From contig NZ_FMTP01000004.1 of the NCBI RefSeq assembly GCF_900100155.1, forward strand, positions 124,001 to 188,000: 64,000 bases of DNA. Direction: 5' to 3'. Positions 10,530 through 21,187 of this stretch are shown here, in pieces; positions within the stretch are counted from its first letter, which is position 1; every line of letters begins with the position of its first letter. Position numbers and translations under genes: made by a program. The notes under the pieces are model-generated. The model had not been told where the DNA came from and ran no database searches. It saw nothing but the letters and a program-made list of their open reading frames with translations. The stretch comes from Ancylobacter rudongensis (GTDB taxonomy: Bacteria; Pseudomonadota; Alphaproteobacteria; Rhizobiales; Xanthobacteraceae).

Positions 10530-13241
10530 CTACTCCGCCAGCACCCGTGTCGAGGGGAAGATGATCTCGACGATGGTGCCGACATCCACCGCGCTGCGGA
10601 TGTTGAAGGCGGCGCGGTTGGCTTCGGCCAGCGCCTTGGTCAGCGGCAGGCCGAGGCCCGTGCCGCCGGAGCCGGCGCGGGCGGAGGTGGTGATCTGGCG
10701 GAACGGCTCCATGGCGACGATCACGTCGGATTCCGACATGCCGACCCCGGTGTCGCGCACCCGCAGCACCACCTCGCCCTCCTCGGTCAGCGTCGTCGAC
10801 AGGATCACCTGCCCGCCGGGCTGGGTGAACTTGATCGAGTTGGAGACGAGGTTGAGCACGATCTGCCGGATCGAGCGCGTATCGGCCACCACGGGGGGCA
10901 GGTCGGTGGCGAGCGAGGAGCGGATGATGATGCGCTCGCGGTTCGCCTGCGGCTGCATGATGCCCATGCATTGCTGCACCACCTCGTTCAGCGAGACGCT
11001 GGTGAAGGCGAGGTCGAGCTTGCCGGCCTCGATCTTCGACAGGTCGAGCAGGTCGTTGATCAGCGAGATGAGGTGTTCGCCGGAGGCGTGGATGTCGCGC
11101 AGATAGTCGCGGTAGCGCTGGTTCTCCACCTGCCCGAAGCGCTCCTCCATCATCACTTCGGAGAAGCCGATAATGGCGTTGAGCGGGGTGCGGATCTCGT
11201 GGCTGATCTTGGCAAGGAAGTCGGACTTGGCGAGGTTGGCGCGCTCGGCGAGCCGCTTGGCCTCGATCAGCTCTTCCTCGGCGCGCTTCCACTGGGTGAT
11301 GTCGCGCAGCACGGCGCAGAATTTGGTGGGGTCGTCGCCGACCCGGCCCACGGTCATGAACAGGGGGATCAGCCCGCCCTCGCGCACGCGCCCGATCACC
11401 TCGCGCCCGTCATTGAGCACGCTGGCGACGCCGTTGGAGGCGAGGCCGTCGAGATAGTCCACCGCCGCGCGGTGGCTTTCCGGCGCCAGCAGCAAAGTGA
11501 AGGATTCGCCCTTCACCTCGCCGGCATTGAAGCCGAACAGCGCCTCGGCCGGGTGGTTCATCGACAGCACGGTGCCGGCGGCGTCGATCAGCACCACGCC
11601 GTCGGTGGCGGTATCGAGAATGGCGCGCAATTCGCGGCTGGAACTTTCCGCCTCGCGCAGGGCCAGCTCGGCCTGGCGCAGGCGCTCGTCGGCCGCCCGC
11701 TCATCGGCCGCGCGGGCGTCGGCGAGCGCGGCGGCGTCACTGTCGGCGGCAGCGAGGGCGGTGGCGCGGTGCAGCACATAGAGCATCGCCGGGCCGCCCT
11801 CCCAGGGGGAGGACATCAGCCGCGCCTCGACGCGGATCGGCGCGCCATCGGCGCCGAGGATGGTCAGCGGCACATCCTCGCCCGTTGCCGCCGGGCCGGT
11901 ATCGAACAGCGAGGGCAGGCCGCCCGCCGCTTCCAGCGCGGCGAGGTCGGCATGGCCGGTCCACTCCAGCAAAGCGCGGTTGGCGTAGAGCAGCCGGTCG
12001 CCGCGAAAGGCGATGAGGCCGAGCGGCAGGCGGTCCAGCACCGGGCGCTCGCCATCCGACAGCACGCGGCGCAGGCCGGTGGCCTCAGCGGTGGGAGCGT
12101 CCTCGTTCGCGGCGCCGTCGCCCGCATCGGTGGTCGGGTTCAGGTTCGCATTGTCCTGCGCCACCGGGGGCGTGGATGTCTCGGTCGCGGGGGCGCTTGG
12201 CGGCGAAGGCTCGGGCGTCGCCTCCTGCGCCGGCTCGACAAGGTCGTCGACCCCTTCCAGCCGCGCGCCGAGCGCGCGGGCGATCTCGCGGAAGGCATTG
12301 CGCTCGCCGGTCGACAGCCCTTCCCAGGACGAGCGGACATTGTCGCGCCCGGCCTCGGAACTGCCGGTGCGCAGCGGCACGACATTGGCGGGGGATGGCA
12401 CGAGGCTCAGCGTCACCCGCACCGGCGGGGTGAGGTCGGGCGCCGGCGGCGCGGGCGCGGTGACGGGCGGCAGGGGCGCCTCGGCCGGCGGGTTTTCGGG
12501 AACCTGCATCGTCGCGCGCGGCGGCAGTGCCGGGGGCGAAGCGGGCGGCAGGGCGGGCGCGTCGGCGCAGACCTCCAGCGGCCGGCGGCCCTTGACCAGT
12601 CCGAAGCCGCGCATGCCGTCGCCGCGAATGGGCGCGCCGCCGAGCTCGATGTCGAGGCCATCGCCGCGCCCAGTGGGCAGGTGTACCGCCAGATGGGTGA
12701 AGCTGGCGCCTTCCATCACCGCCCGGTGGGCGTCGGGCGCGCCGAGCGCCCGCCAGTCGAGACCGGCGAGGTCCTCCGGTGCGCGCGCCAGCGCGGCGGC
12801 AAGGCGCGGGTCGATGCGGTTCAGCCGGGCATCGGGGCCGGTGCTCCAGGTGAAGCGGGCAGGGGCCGGGGCGGCGGGCGTCATCGAGGGGGTCGCAGGG
12901 GGCGCCGCCGGCTGGGCGGGCACCGCGTCGAGCCCCACCAGCAGCAGCGCCCGCGCGCCACCGGCTGTGAGCATAGAGCAGGCGAAAGTGGCGGGGGTCA
13001 GCGCGCCGGGCAGGCGCAGCCGCTCCAGCCGCGCCGGGCGGCTGGGGCGCAGCGTGACGGCAAGGCGCGGCGCGAGGGCTTTGAGCGTCGCCGCGTCGAG
13101 CACTGCGCGACCGGCTTCATTGGCGGCGATCGGCGTTCCGTCGGCCTGGACGAGCACGGCCGGCGCCGCCCCGGCGAGCGCGGTCGCCGCCTGAGCACGC
13201 AGGTTCTGCGTCGCCGAAGTGCCGAAATCGTCGGTGTTCAT
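10530..13241 (-). CDS. PAS-domain sensor histidine kinase (PdhS/PleC/DivJ-like)
   Basis: 903 residues. No clear membrane helices, so probably cytoplasmic. A long N-terminal region with Ala/Pro-rich linkers is followed by a PAS domain near residue 390 (RLPLGLIAFRGDRLLYANRA), a second PAS near 545-660, then the HisKA box with H681 (SHEIRTPLNAIIGFSEVM), N box (NLVSNSIKFT), G1 (DTGVGMSE) and G2 (GTGLGLPLTKAL). The kinase core closely resembles the PdhS/PleC/DivJ group that phosphorylates DivK and controls the alphaproteobacterial cell cycle; that assignment is from recall of those sequences. The ATG at 13241 begins MNTDDFGTSATQN; the upstream in-frame extension to 13334 is Arg-rich and unlikely. 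Confidence 0.8.
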   Translation of the reverse strand: MNTDDFGTSATQNLRAQAATALAGAAPAVLVQADGTPIAANEAGRAVLDAATLKALAPRLAVTLRPSRPARLERLRLPGALTPATFACSMLTAGGARALLLVGLDAVPAQPAAPPATPSMTPAAPAPARFTWSTGPDARLNRIDPRLAAALARAPEDLAGLDWRALGAPDAHRAVMEGASFTHLAVHLPTGRGDGLDIELGGAPIRGDGMRGFGLVKGRRPLEVCADAPALPPASPPALPPRATMQVPENPPAEAPLPPVTAPAPPAPDLTPPVRVTLSLVPSPANVVPLRTGSSEAGRDNVRSSWEGLSTGERNAFREIARALGARLEGVDDLVEPAQEATPEPSPPSAPATETSTPPVAQDNANLNPTTDAGDGAANEDAPTAEATGLRRVLSDGERPVLDRLPLGLIAFRGDRLLYANRALLEWTGHADLAALEAAGGLPSLFDTGPAATGEDVPLTILGADGAPIRVEARLMSSPWEGGPAMLYVLHRATALAAADSDAAALADARAADERAADERLRQAELALREAESSSRELRAILDTATDGVVLIDAAGTVLSMNHPAEALFGFNAGEVKGESFTLLLAPESHRAAVDYLDGLASNGVASVLNDGREVIGRVREGGLIPLFMTVGRVGDDPTKFCAVLRDITQWKRAEEELIEAKRLAERANLAKSDFLAKISHEIRTPLNAIIGFSEVMMEERFGQVENQRYRDYLRDIHASGEHLISLINDLLDLSKIEAGKLDLAFTSVSLNEVVQQCMGIMQPQANRERIIIRSSLATDLPPVVADTRSIRQIVLNLVSNSIKFTQPGGQVILSTTLTEEGEVVLRVRDTGVGMSESDVIVAMEPFRQITTSARAGSGGTGLGLPLTKALAEANRAAFNIRSAVDVGTIVEIIFPSTRVLAE

Positions 13242-13557
13242 GGTCGCCTGAATGATCCCGCCGGTGCGAACCGGATGCCGGCGCCGGCCCGGAAAGACCT
13301 GCCGCCGCATTCCAACAATAGTGCGGGCCGACACCGCTTGCCATGCGCCGGGGCCTCTGTCGCGCCAGCTTCACCTTTTCCGGTTAATTGGTTGCCACCG
13401 ATCCCGGTTAACCAAACGCAACCAGGCGCGCGGCGCGCGCCTGAATTCCATTGCGTTTTGCCGGATGCCCCCTACTTTAGACGTAGGCATCAGGCCGGAT
13501 AGAAGTGCCTTACGTTGCGTCTAGACTCCCACATCGTCATCCGGAGGAGTTTTCGCC

Positions 13558-13932
13558 ATGGCCGACAATCCGAAACTCGACGTTCCCCCCGAACTCCGCG
13601 CCATCGCCGAGCAGGGCGTGGGACAGGCACGCGCGGCCATCGACGGCTTCCTCACCGCCGCGCACAAGGCGCTCGACGACGCCAGCCGAAAGGTCGATGC
13701 GGCGCATGGCAATGCCCGCGACATCGGCCGCACCACGCTGGATTTCGCCGAAGCCAATATCGCCGCCGGGTTTGATTTCGCCTCGCGCCTCGCCAAGGCG
13801 ACGACAGTGGACGAATGGACACGGCTGCACGCCGACTATGTGAAGGAGCAGGCCGCCCGGCTGACCGAGCAGGCCAAGGCGATTGGCCAGCACGCCAGCG
13901 CGGCCTCGCCCTTCGCCAAGGGCGATAAATAG
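13558..13932 (+). CDS. Phasin family protein
   Basis: 124 residues, no signal peptide, mostly amphipathic helix rich in Ala, as expected for a protein that coats polyhydroxybutyrate granules. The central phasin-like stretch runs about residues 30-105 (ANIAAGFDFASRLAKA). A very strong ribosome site (cggaggag) precedes the ATG, in keeping with the high abundance of phasins. A second phasin gene follows 240 bases later under what looks like its own operator. Confidence 0.85.
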   Translation: MADNPKLDVPPELRAIAEQGVGQARAAIDGFLTAAHKALDDASRKVDAAHGNARDIGRTTLDFAEANIAAGFDFASRLAKATTVDEWTRLHADYVKEQAARLTEQAKAIGQHASAASPFAKGDK

Positions 13933-14010
13933 CCGGCGCACGGGCGCGCGGAGGCGTTGCGATCCGGCGCGTCGGCAAAAAAAGTCGAAAAAATCGCGGT
14001 TCCGGGCTTG

Positions 14011-14043
14011 TTGTGCATTGCAATATTATGCTGCAATGCACAA
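14011..14043. promoter_or_regulatory. Strong palindromic operator upstream of second phasin gene, possible PhaR site
   Basis: Two perfect 12-bp arms, TTGTGCATTGCA and TGCAATGCACAA, flank a 9-base AT-rich spacer, so half-site centres are 21 bases (two helical turns) apart. It lies about 130 bases before the phasin start codon. PhaR, the PHB-responsive repressor of phasin genes, binds TGC-rich palindromes; identity as a PhaR site is inferred from this and from context. Confidence 0.6.
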
Positions 14044-14172
14044 TTATAGCGTACCAGACGAGGCAGAGGGTCGGGTTTCACTCTGACAGCGCCTTTGCCG
14101 GTCAGGGCGGTGCCGCCAGCGCGGAGCGGTCGCCGCACGCCTGAATCCGCCGCGATTGCGAGGAGATACCCC

Positions 14173-14682
14173 ATGGTTGACGCTACCCCGATCACCCCGT
14201 CCCCGAAAAAGGCCGCCAAGGCCGCCACCTCGGCTTTCGAGGCCGCGATGCCCAAGTTCGAGATGCCGAAATTCGACATGGCGGCCGGCGTGGAAGTGCC
14301 TGCCGTCGTGCGGGAACTGGCCGAGAAGAGCGTGCAGAACGCGCGCGACACCTATGAGAAGCTCAAGGCCAACGCCGAAGAAACCACCGACCTGCTCGAA
14401 GACACCTATTCCACCGCCTCGCGCGGCCTCACCGAGTACAACACGGTGGCGCTCGAGTCGCTGCGCACCAATGTGAACGCCGCCTTCGACTATATGGGCG
14501 CGCTGTTCGGCGCCAAGAGCGTCTCGGAAGCGGTGGAGCTTTCCACCGGCCATATGCGCAAGCAGTTCGACGTGCTCTCGGCCCAGGCCAAGGAACTGTC
14601 CAGCCTGGCCCAGAAGGTCGCCGCCGACACCGCCGAGCCGATCAAGGCCTCGGTCGAGAAGACCATCAAGAAGTCGGCCTGA
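14173..14682 (+). CDS. Phasin
   Basis: 169 residues matching the rhizobial phasin pattern: an N-terminal low-complexity segment, then a helical domain with [20 protein letters not shown] and the middle motif [18 protein letters not shown], ending in KTIKKSA. Binds the surface of PHB granules and sets their size and number. The start at 14173 has ribosome site aggagat 7 bases upstream; the upstream in-frame ATG at 14095 would overlap the operator-proximal leader and add an Arg-rich tail. Followed by a good intrinsic terminator. Confidence 0.93.
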   Translation: MVDATPITPSPKKAAKAATSAFEAAMPKFEMPKFDMAAGVEVPAVVRELAEKSVQNARDTYEKLKANAEETTDLLEDTYSTASRGLTEYNTVALESLRTNVNAAFDYMGALFGAKSVSEAVELSTGHMRKQFDVLSAQAKELSSLAQKVAADTAEPIKASVEKTIKKSA

Positions 14683-14706
14683 TCGCGGCTTCGCCTGCTA
14701 TCAAAC

Positions 14707-14740
14707 ACCCGGTTCGCGCTCTGCGCGGGCCGGGTTTTTT
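14707..14740 (+). terminator. Intrinsic terminator after phasin
   Basis: ACCCGG-TT-CGCG paired with CGCG-GG-CCGGGT (the two inner T/G pairs are wobble in RNA), loop CTCTG, then six T. It ends the phasin transcript before the groESL promoter. Confidence 0.85.
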
Positions 14741-14801
14741 GCGTCCGGCGATCCCGTCCGCCTTCGTGACACAATGTGACGGTTTCTTCCCGCCCGGCCC
14801 G

Positions 14802-14833
14802 CTTGACTCACCTCGGCACCGTTCCTATCTCGG
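14802..14833 (+). promoter_or_regulatory. RpoH (sigma-32) type promoter of groESL
   Basis: CTTGAC at 14802 and CCTATCTCGG at 14824, 18 bases apart. The -10 matches the alphaproteobacterial heat-shock consensus CYTATNTNNG fully. It sits directly upstream of the CIRCE element, so groESL has both positive heat-shock control and HrcA repression. Confidence 0.75.
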
Positions 14834-14841
14834 CAGCGAGT

Positions 14842-14868
14842 TTGGCACTCACCCCCGAAGAGTGCTAC
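14842..14868. promoter_or_regulatory. CIRCE element (HrcA operator)
   Basis: TTGGCACTC-N9-GAGTGCTAC matches the CIRCE consensus TTAGCACTC-N9-GAGTGCTAA with two substitutions. Position, 57 bases before groES, is usual. HrcA, stabilised by GroEL, represses here. Confidence 0.93.
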
Positions 14869-14924
14869 TACGCTTCTCACCCAGCGCCAGTACGGCGCGC
14901 GATAGGAAGACCGAGGATCTACCG

Positions 14925-15221
14925 ATGGCCAAGCTGAAGTTCCGCCCCCTGCACGACCGCATCGTGGTGAAGCGCCTCGACGCCGAAGAGAAGACGGCGG
15001 GCGGCATCATCATCCCCGACAGCGCCAAGGAAAAGCCCTCGCAGGGCGAAGTGCTCTCCGTCGGCCCGGGCGCCCGCGACGAGGCCGGCAAGCTGGTCCC
15101 GCTCGACGTGAAGGCCGGCGACAAGGTGCTGTTCGGCAAGTGGTCGGGCACCGAGGTCAAGATCGACGGTCAGGACCTCCTGATCATGAAGGAATCGGAC
15201 GTCATGGGCATCGTCGGCTGA
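14925..15221 (+). CDS. groES: Co-chaperonin GroES
   Basis: 98 residues, standard length. Heptameric lid of the GroEL folding chamber. The mobile loop is seen as [20 protein letters not shown] and the C-terminal part as [15 protein letters not shown]. The ATG at 14925 gives the family N-terminus [12 protein letters not shown]; the longer open frame upstream runs through the CIRCE element and is not coding. groEL follows after 46 bases in the same operon. Confidence 0.98.
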   Translation: MAKLKFRPLHDRIVVKRLDAEEKTAGGIIIPDSAKEKPSQGEVLSVGPGARDEAGKLVPLDVKAGDKVLFGKWSGTEVKIDGQDLLIMKESDVMGIVG

Positions 15222-15249
15222 GCCGACCTTATCCTTCCCGACATACTGA

Positions 15250-16976
<1,727 letters not shown>

Positions 16977-17010
16977 TCAGTGGTCCATTCGCCCCTGTGG
17001 GCTTCAATGG

Positions 17011-17043
17011 AAAAAAGGGCGCGGCGCAAGCCGCGCCCTTTTT
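17011..17043 (+). terminator. Intrinsic terminator of groESL
   Basis: Perfect 9-bp stem GGGCGCGGC / GCCGCGCCC, loop GCAA, flanked by six A and five T, so it can act in both directions. It closes groESL; marC on the other strand ends 140 bases further on. Confidence 0.92.
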
Positions 17044-17182
17044 GTTGGCGCCATTCGATGGGATGCCTCTCTGCACCGTCAGCGTGCTTGGCGCGGCCTT
17101 CCATGCGCAAGCGGCACTGTCGCAAAGCAATAGACGGCCGGGCCCGGTCCGGGCCTGACGTTGTGAAGGGAATTGATAGCCC

Positions 17183-17806
17183 TCAGATCGGCGGCAGCTT
17201 GAGCCAGTCGGCGGCGGCGCTCAGGATGAGATCGACCGCCAGCGCGGCGAGGATCATGCCCATCACCCGGCTAATGATGGAGGCGCCGCCACGCCCGATC
17301 AGCTGCCCCAGGCGGCCGGCCGCCAGCATGATGAGGAGCGTCGCCAGCAGCACCAGGCTGAACGTGACGATAGTCATGATCCGCTCGGGAAAATCATGCC
17401 GCGCCGTGTCGGTCAGCACCACCGCCGCCAGCATGGCGCCCGGGCTGGCGATGGAGGGAATGGCCAGCGGATAGATGGCGATCTCGATCGGATTCAGCTC
17501 GGCCGGCGCGTGCGGGTCGCCGTGGCTCTTGCCGTGGATCATAGTGAGCGCGAACAGGAACAGCACGATGCCGCCAGCGATCTGGAACGACTCGATCGAC
17601 ACATCCATCGACCGCAGCAGCCAGTGCCCCGCCATGGCGAAGAACACCAGCACGCCGAAGGAGACGAGAGTCGAGATCAGCGCCGCCTTGGTGCGGTCCG
17701 CCGCGCTGAGCCCGGCCGTCACCGCCAGGAAGACCGGAAGCGTGCCCAGCGGGTCGATGACCACCCAGAGGGTGACGAATTCCTGAATGCGTTCCGACCA
17801 GTTCAT
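17183..17806 (-). CDS. MarC family integral membrane protein
   Basis: 207 residues with about six hydrophobic segments and the family N-terminus ([23 protein letters not shown]) and [17 protein letters not shown] motif in the middle. Located in the inner membrane. Function is not settled: members were once linked to multiple antibiotic resistance, a link later withdrawn. Stands alone, divergent from rnhB. Confidence 0.9.
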   Translation of the reverse strand: MNWSERIQEFVTLWVVIDPLGTLPVFLAVTAGLSAADRTKAALISTLVSFGVLVFFAMAGHWLLRSMDVSIESFQIAGGIVLFLFALTMIHGKSHGDPHAPAELNPIEIAIYPLAIPSIASPGAMLAAVVLTDTARHDFPERIMTIVTFSLVLLATLLIMLAAGRLGQLIGRGGASIISRVMGMILAALAVDLILSAAADWLKLPPI

Positions 17807-17959
17807 GATCCGCTCGTTTGGTTGCCGGGCCTTCTAGGCGCATTCGCCCGCGGGCGGACGGTAATGTTGCATGCCTGCCGCCCGCTCGGCATGGTGCGGC
17901 GAGGGCTCCGACGCGAATCACGTCGGACTTGCGCCGATTTCTATGAGAGACCTTCCATC

Positions 17960-18595
17960 ATGGCCGAGCCACGACAGAAGCCGGATTTTTCGCGGGAGTA
18001 TGAGGCGCACCGCGCGGGCGAGGTGCCGGTGGCGGGTGTCGACGAGGTGGGTCGCGGCCCGTGGGCCGGGCCGGTGGTCGCCTGCGCCGTGGTGCTGGAT
18101 CCTGCGCGCGTGCCTGTGGGGCTCGACGATTCCAAGCGCCTCTCTGCCGCCCAGCGCGAAAGGCTGTTCGAGGAAATCTGCGCCAGTGCCGATGTCTCGC
18201 TGGCCTTCGCGCCGCCGCTCCGCATCGATGGCCATAACATCCGCCAGGCGACGCTGTGGGCCCTGGCGCGGGCTGTGGCGGGCCTCGCCTGCACCCCGCG
18301 GCTGGTGTTGGTGGATGGCAATGACCTGCCGCCCGTGCCCTGCGCCGCGCGCACCATTATTGGCGGCGACGGGCTGGTGGCGTCCATTGCGGCAGCGTCC
18401 ATCGTCGCCAAGGTGACGCGCGATCGGCTGATGGGCGCGCTCGGGGCCGCGCATCCCGGCTATGGCTTCGAGCGGCACATGGGCTATGGCACGCCGGAGC
18501 ACCAGCAGGCGCTGGCGGCGCTCGGCGTGTGCCGCCACCACCGCACCTCCTTTGCCCCCATCCGAACCCGCCTCGCGGAGACGCCAACGGCCTGA
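17960..18595 (+). CDS. rnhB: Ribonuclease HII
   Basis: 211 residues. Cleaves the RNA strand of RNA-DNA hybrids and starts ribonucleotide excision. The active-site Asp-Glu pair is D28-E29 in [16 protein letters not shown]; the third acidic residue is in [10 protein letters not shown], and SIVAKVTRD is present. The ATG at 17960 gives a short N-terminal tail before the catalytic core; the frame is open far upstream, but that part is shadow. Codon usage and length fit the family. Convergent with cydB, 23 bases apart. Confidence 0.96.
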   Translation: MAEPRQKPDFSREYEAHRAGEVPVAGVDEVGRGPWAGPVVACAVVLDPARVPVGLDDSKRLSAAQRERLFEEICASADVSLAFAPPLRIDGHNIRQATLWALARAVAGLACTPRLVLVDGNDLPPVPCAARTIIGGDGLVASIAAASIVAKVTRDRLMGALGAAHPGYGFERHMGYGTPEHQQALAALGVCRHHRTSFAPIRTRLAETPTA

Positions 18596-18618
18596 CCTGG
18601 ACCGGCGCGGCGGCGGGC

Positions 18619-19647
18619 TCAGTGGTAGCCCTCACCCTCGCGCACCTTGCCGCGGAACAGCCAGTAGACGAAGGCGATGTAACCGAGGATCACCGGCAGC
18701 ATGAAGATGGTGCCGATGAGCATGAACACCTGGCTTGCCGGGGCGGCGGCGGTTTCCCACACGGTGAGGGTCGGCGGCACCAGATAGGGGAAGATCGACA
18801 CCCCGATGCCGAGATAGCCCAGCAGGAACAGCCCGATGACGCCGAAGAACGGCAGATTGTCGTGGCCCTTTTCCAGCCAGCGCCAGACATAATAGGACAG
18901 CGCCAGGGTGAGCAGCGGCACCGGCGCGAGATAGAACAGGTTCGGCGTGGTGAACCAGCGCTCGGCGATGCGGGGGAAGGCCAGCGGCGTCCACAGGCTG
19001 ATAATGGCCATGAACACCAGCACCACTGGCAGCAGCATCTTGGCCCGCGCACGCGAGCGGATGGCGGCGGCGCCCTCGGTCTTCATGACCAGCCAGACGC
19101 TGCCGATCAGCGCATAGCCCGCCACCACGGCAACGCCGCAGACCAGGGCGAAGGGGGTGAGCCAGTCGAGCGGGCCGCCGGCGAAGGCGTTGTTCTCGAC
19201 CTTGATCCCCTGCACGAAGCCGCCCAGCAGCACGCCCTGGAAGAAGGCCGCCAGGGTCGAGCCGCCGGCGAAGGCGATGTTCCACAGGAACCGGCTGGTG
19301 TCGGCGACATGGCGGAACTCGAAGGCGACGCCCCGGAACACCAGCGCCAGCAGCATGAAGATGACCGGCAGGTAGAGCGCCGGCATGACGATCGAATAGG
19401 CGAGCGGGAAGGCGACCAGCAGGCCGCCGCCGCCCAGCACCAGCCAGGTCTCGTTGCCGTCCCAGAACGGGGCGACCGAGCTCATCATCTGGTCCTTCTC
19501 CACATCGCTGGCGGCGAAGGGGAAAAGGATGCCCATGCCGAGGTCGAAGCCGTCCAGCACCACATACATGGCGATGGCGACGGCGAGCAGCAGCGACCAG
19601 ATGACGGGCAGATACCATTCCATGCCGGAGCCGACGAACATGCTCAT
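18619..19647 (-). CDS. cydB: Cytochrome bd-type ubiquinol oxidase subunit II (CydB/CioB)
   Basis: 342 residues, about eight or nine membrane helices. Second subunit of the bd quinol oxidase that reduces O2 to water at low oxygen without pumping protons. The N-terminal motif YVVLDGFDLGMGILFPF, DGNETWLVLGGG and the FRGVAFEFRH segment are typical. Its ATG overlaps the cydA stop as ATGA, so translation is coupled. No cydX-like small ORF and no cydDC genes are seen next to it. Confidence 0.96.
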   Translation of the reverse strand: MSMFVGSGMEWYLPVIWSLLLAVAIAMYVVLDGFDLGMGILFPFAASDVEKDQMMSSVAPFWDGNETWLVLGGGGLLVAFPLAYSIVMPALYLPVIFMLLALVFRGVAFEFRHVADTSRFLWNIAFAGGSTLAAFFQGVLLGGFVQGIKVENNAFAGGPLDWLTPFALVCGVAVVAGYALIGSVWLVMKTEGAAAIRSRARAKMLLPVVLVFMAIISLWTPLAFPRIAERWFTTPNLFYLAPVPLLTLALSYYVWRWLEKGHDNLPFFGVIGLFLLGYLGIGVSIFPYLVPPTLTVWETAAAPASQVFMLIGTIFMLPVILGYIAFVYWLFRGKVREGEGYH

Positions 19648-21053
19648 TCCCCCGGGTTGTTGATGGCCGCGCGCGTCGCCTTGTGCGCCGAGGCGAGCGG
19701 ACGGGTCGGCACGCCCACCGGCGGCTCGACGGCTGCGCCTTCGGGGCCCTTCGCGATCAGCCGGTTGATGTAGTAGATGCCGCCGGAGAACACGATGCCG
19801 TAGACGAAGACGAACAGCGCCAGCGTGGTCGCCACCGCCCAGCCGTCGACCGGCGAGATCGCGTCCGCCGTGCGCAGGATGCCATAGGCGACCCAGGGCT
19901 GGCGGCCGACCTCGGTGACGAACCAGCCGGACAGGATGGTGACGAAGCCGATCGGCCAGATGTGCTGCAGCGGCGCGAGGTACCAGTCGGTCTCGAACAG
20001 CCGGCGACGCCAGAGCAGGAACACGCCGAGCCAGCCGACCAGAATCATCAGGATGCCGAGCCCGACCATGACGCGGAAGGCAAAGAACGGCACCGCGACC
20101 GGCGGACGGTCGGCGCGGGGGAATTCCTTCAGCCCCTTGATGGTGTCGGTCCAGCTATGGGTCAGGATGAGGCTGCCCAGATGCGGGATGGCGATCTGGT
20201 AGTCGTTGCGCTCCGTCTCGTCATTGGGAAGGGCGAACAGCACCAGCGGCACGCCGGTGGCGCCGGGCTCGTTCTCCCAATGCGCCTCGATGGCGGCGAT
20301 CTTGGCCGGCTGGTGCTTCAGCGTGTTCAGCCCGTGCGCGTCGCCGATGAAGGCCTGGAGCGGGGCGAGGATGGCGATGAGGCCAAGCGCCATGCGCATC
20401 ATCGTCCGCCCGTCTTCCGGGTAGCGGCCGGAATAGACATAGCGCGCGCCCACGGCCAGCACGACGAAGGCGGTGGTGAGGTAGCAGGCCGTGACCATAT
20501 GGGCGAGGCGGTAAGGGAAGCTGGGGTTGAAGATGACCGCCAGCCAGTCCACCGGATGGGCGACGCCATCGATGATCTCGTGGCCGGCCGGGGTCTGCAT
20601 CCAGCTATTGGCGGAGAGAATCCAGAACGCCGACAGCGTGGTGCCGAGCGCGACCATGACGCAGGAGAAGACGTGCAGGCCGCGCGGCACCCGGTTCCAG
20701 CCGAACAGCATGATGCCGAGGAAGGTGGCTTCCAGGAAGAAGGCGGTCAGCACCTCATAGCCGATGAGCGGGCCGATGACATTGCCGACGACGCGGGAGA
20801 AATGGCTCCAATTGGTGCCGAACTGGTAGGACAGCACGATGCCGGAGACCACGCCCATGGCGAAGGACACGGCGAAAATCTTGGTCAGGAAGCGGGCGAT
20901 GCGGTGGTAGCGCTCATGCCCGGTGCCGATCCACAGCAGCTCCAGCGTCGCGATATAGGCGGCGAGCCCGATGGTGAAGCTGGGAAAGATGATGTGGAAG
21001 GAAACGGTGAAGGCGAACTGGATGCGCGCCAACATTGCGGGATCGAATTCCAT
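19644..21053 (-). CDS. cydA: Cytochrome bd-type ubiquinol oxidase subunit I (CydA/CioA, short Q-loop)
   Basis: 469 residues. Carries the hemes: H19 region (SFHIIFPSFTIGLAAY), the ligands in the HSWTDTIKGLK area and GWFVTEVGRQPW. The periplasmic Q-loop is short, as in cyanide-insensitive oxidase (CIO) types, not the long-loop E. coli CydA. The chain starts MEFDPAMLARIQFAFT. Located in the inner membrane, forming a heterodimer with subunit II. First gene of the cydAB operon; I could not find a convincing FNR/FixK box in the 130 bases upstream. Confidence 0.96.
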   Translation of the reverse strand: MEFDPAMLARIQFAFTVSFHIIFPSFTIGLAAYIATLELLWIGTGHERYHRIARFLTKIFAVSFAMGVVSGIVLSYQFGTNWSHFSRVVGNVIGPLIGYEVLTAFFLEATFLGIMLFGWNRVPRGLHVFSCVMVALGTTLSAFWILSANSWMQTPAGHEIIDGVAHPVDWLAVIFNPSFPYRLAHMVTACYLTTAFVVLAVGARYVYSGRYPEDGRTMMRMALGLIAILAPLQAFIGDAHGLNTLKHQPAKIAAIEAHWENEPGATGVPLVLFALPNDETERNDYQIAIPHLGSLILTHSWTDTIKGLKEFPRADRPPVAVPFFAFRVMVGLGILMILVGWLGVFLLWRRRLFETDWYLAPLQHIWPIGFVTILSGWFVTEVGRQPWVAYGILRTADAISPVDGWAVATTLALFVFVYGIVFSGGIYYINRLIAKGPEGAAVEPPVGVPTRPLASAHKATRAAINNPGE

Positions 21054-21187
21054 CGCTCAACCTCTGCCGTCACCGCCTGCGAGGGTGACGGGCGGCAGGG
21101 TAGGCCCATGCGCGCGTCAATGGAATGACTCAAATCAGACACCGGGTGGTCGAATTGTCCCGGTGGTCCGGCCCTGTCGGCGCGAGC

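Noticed and set aside
10971-13502. 843-codon open frame opposite the histidine kinase
   Set aside because: Antisense shadow; His/Arg/Gly-rich with no family resemblance.
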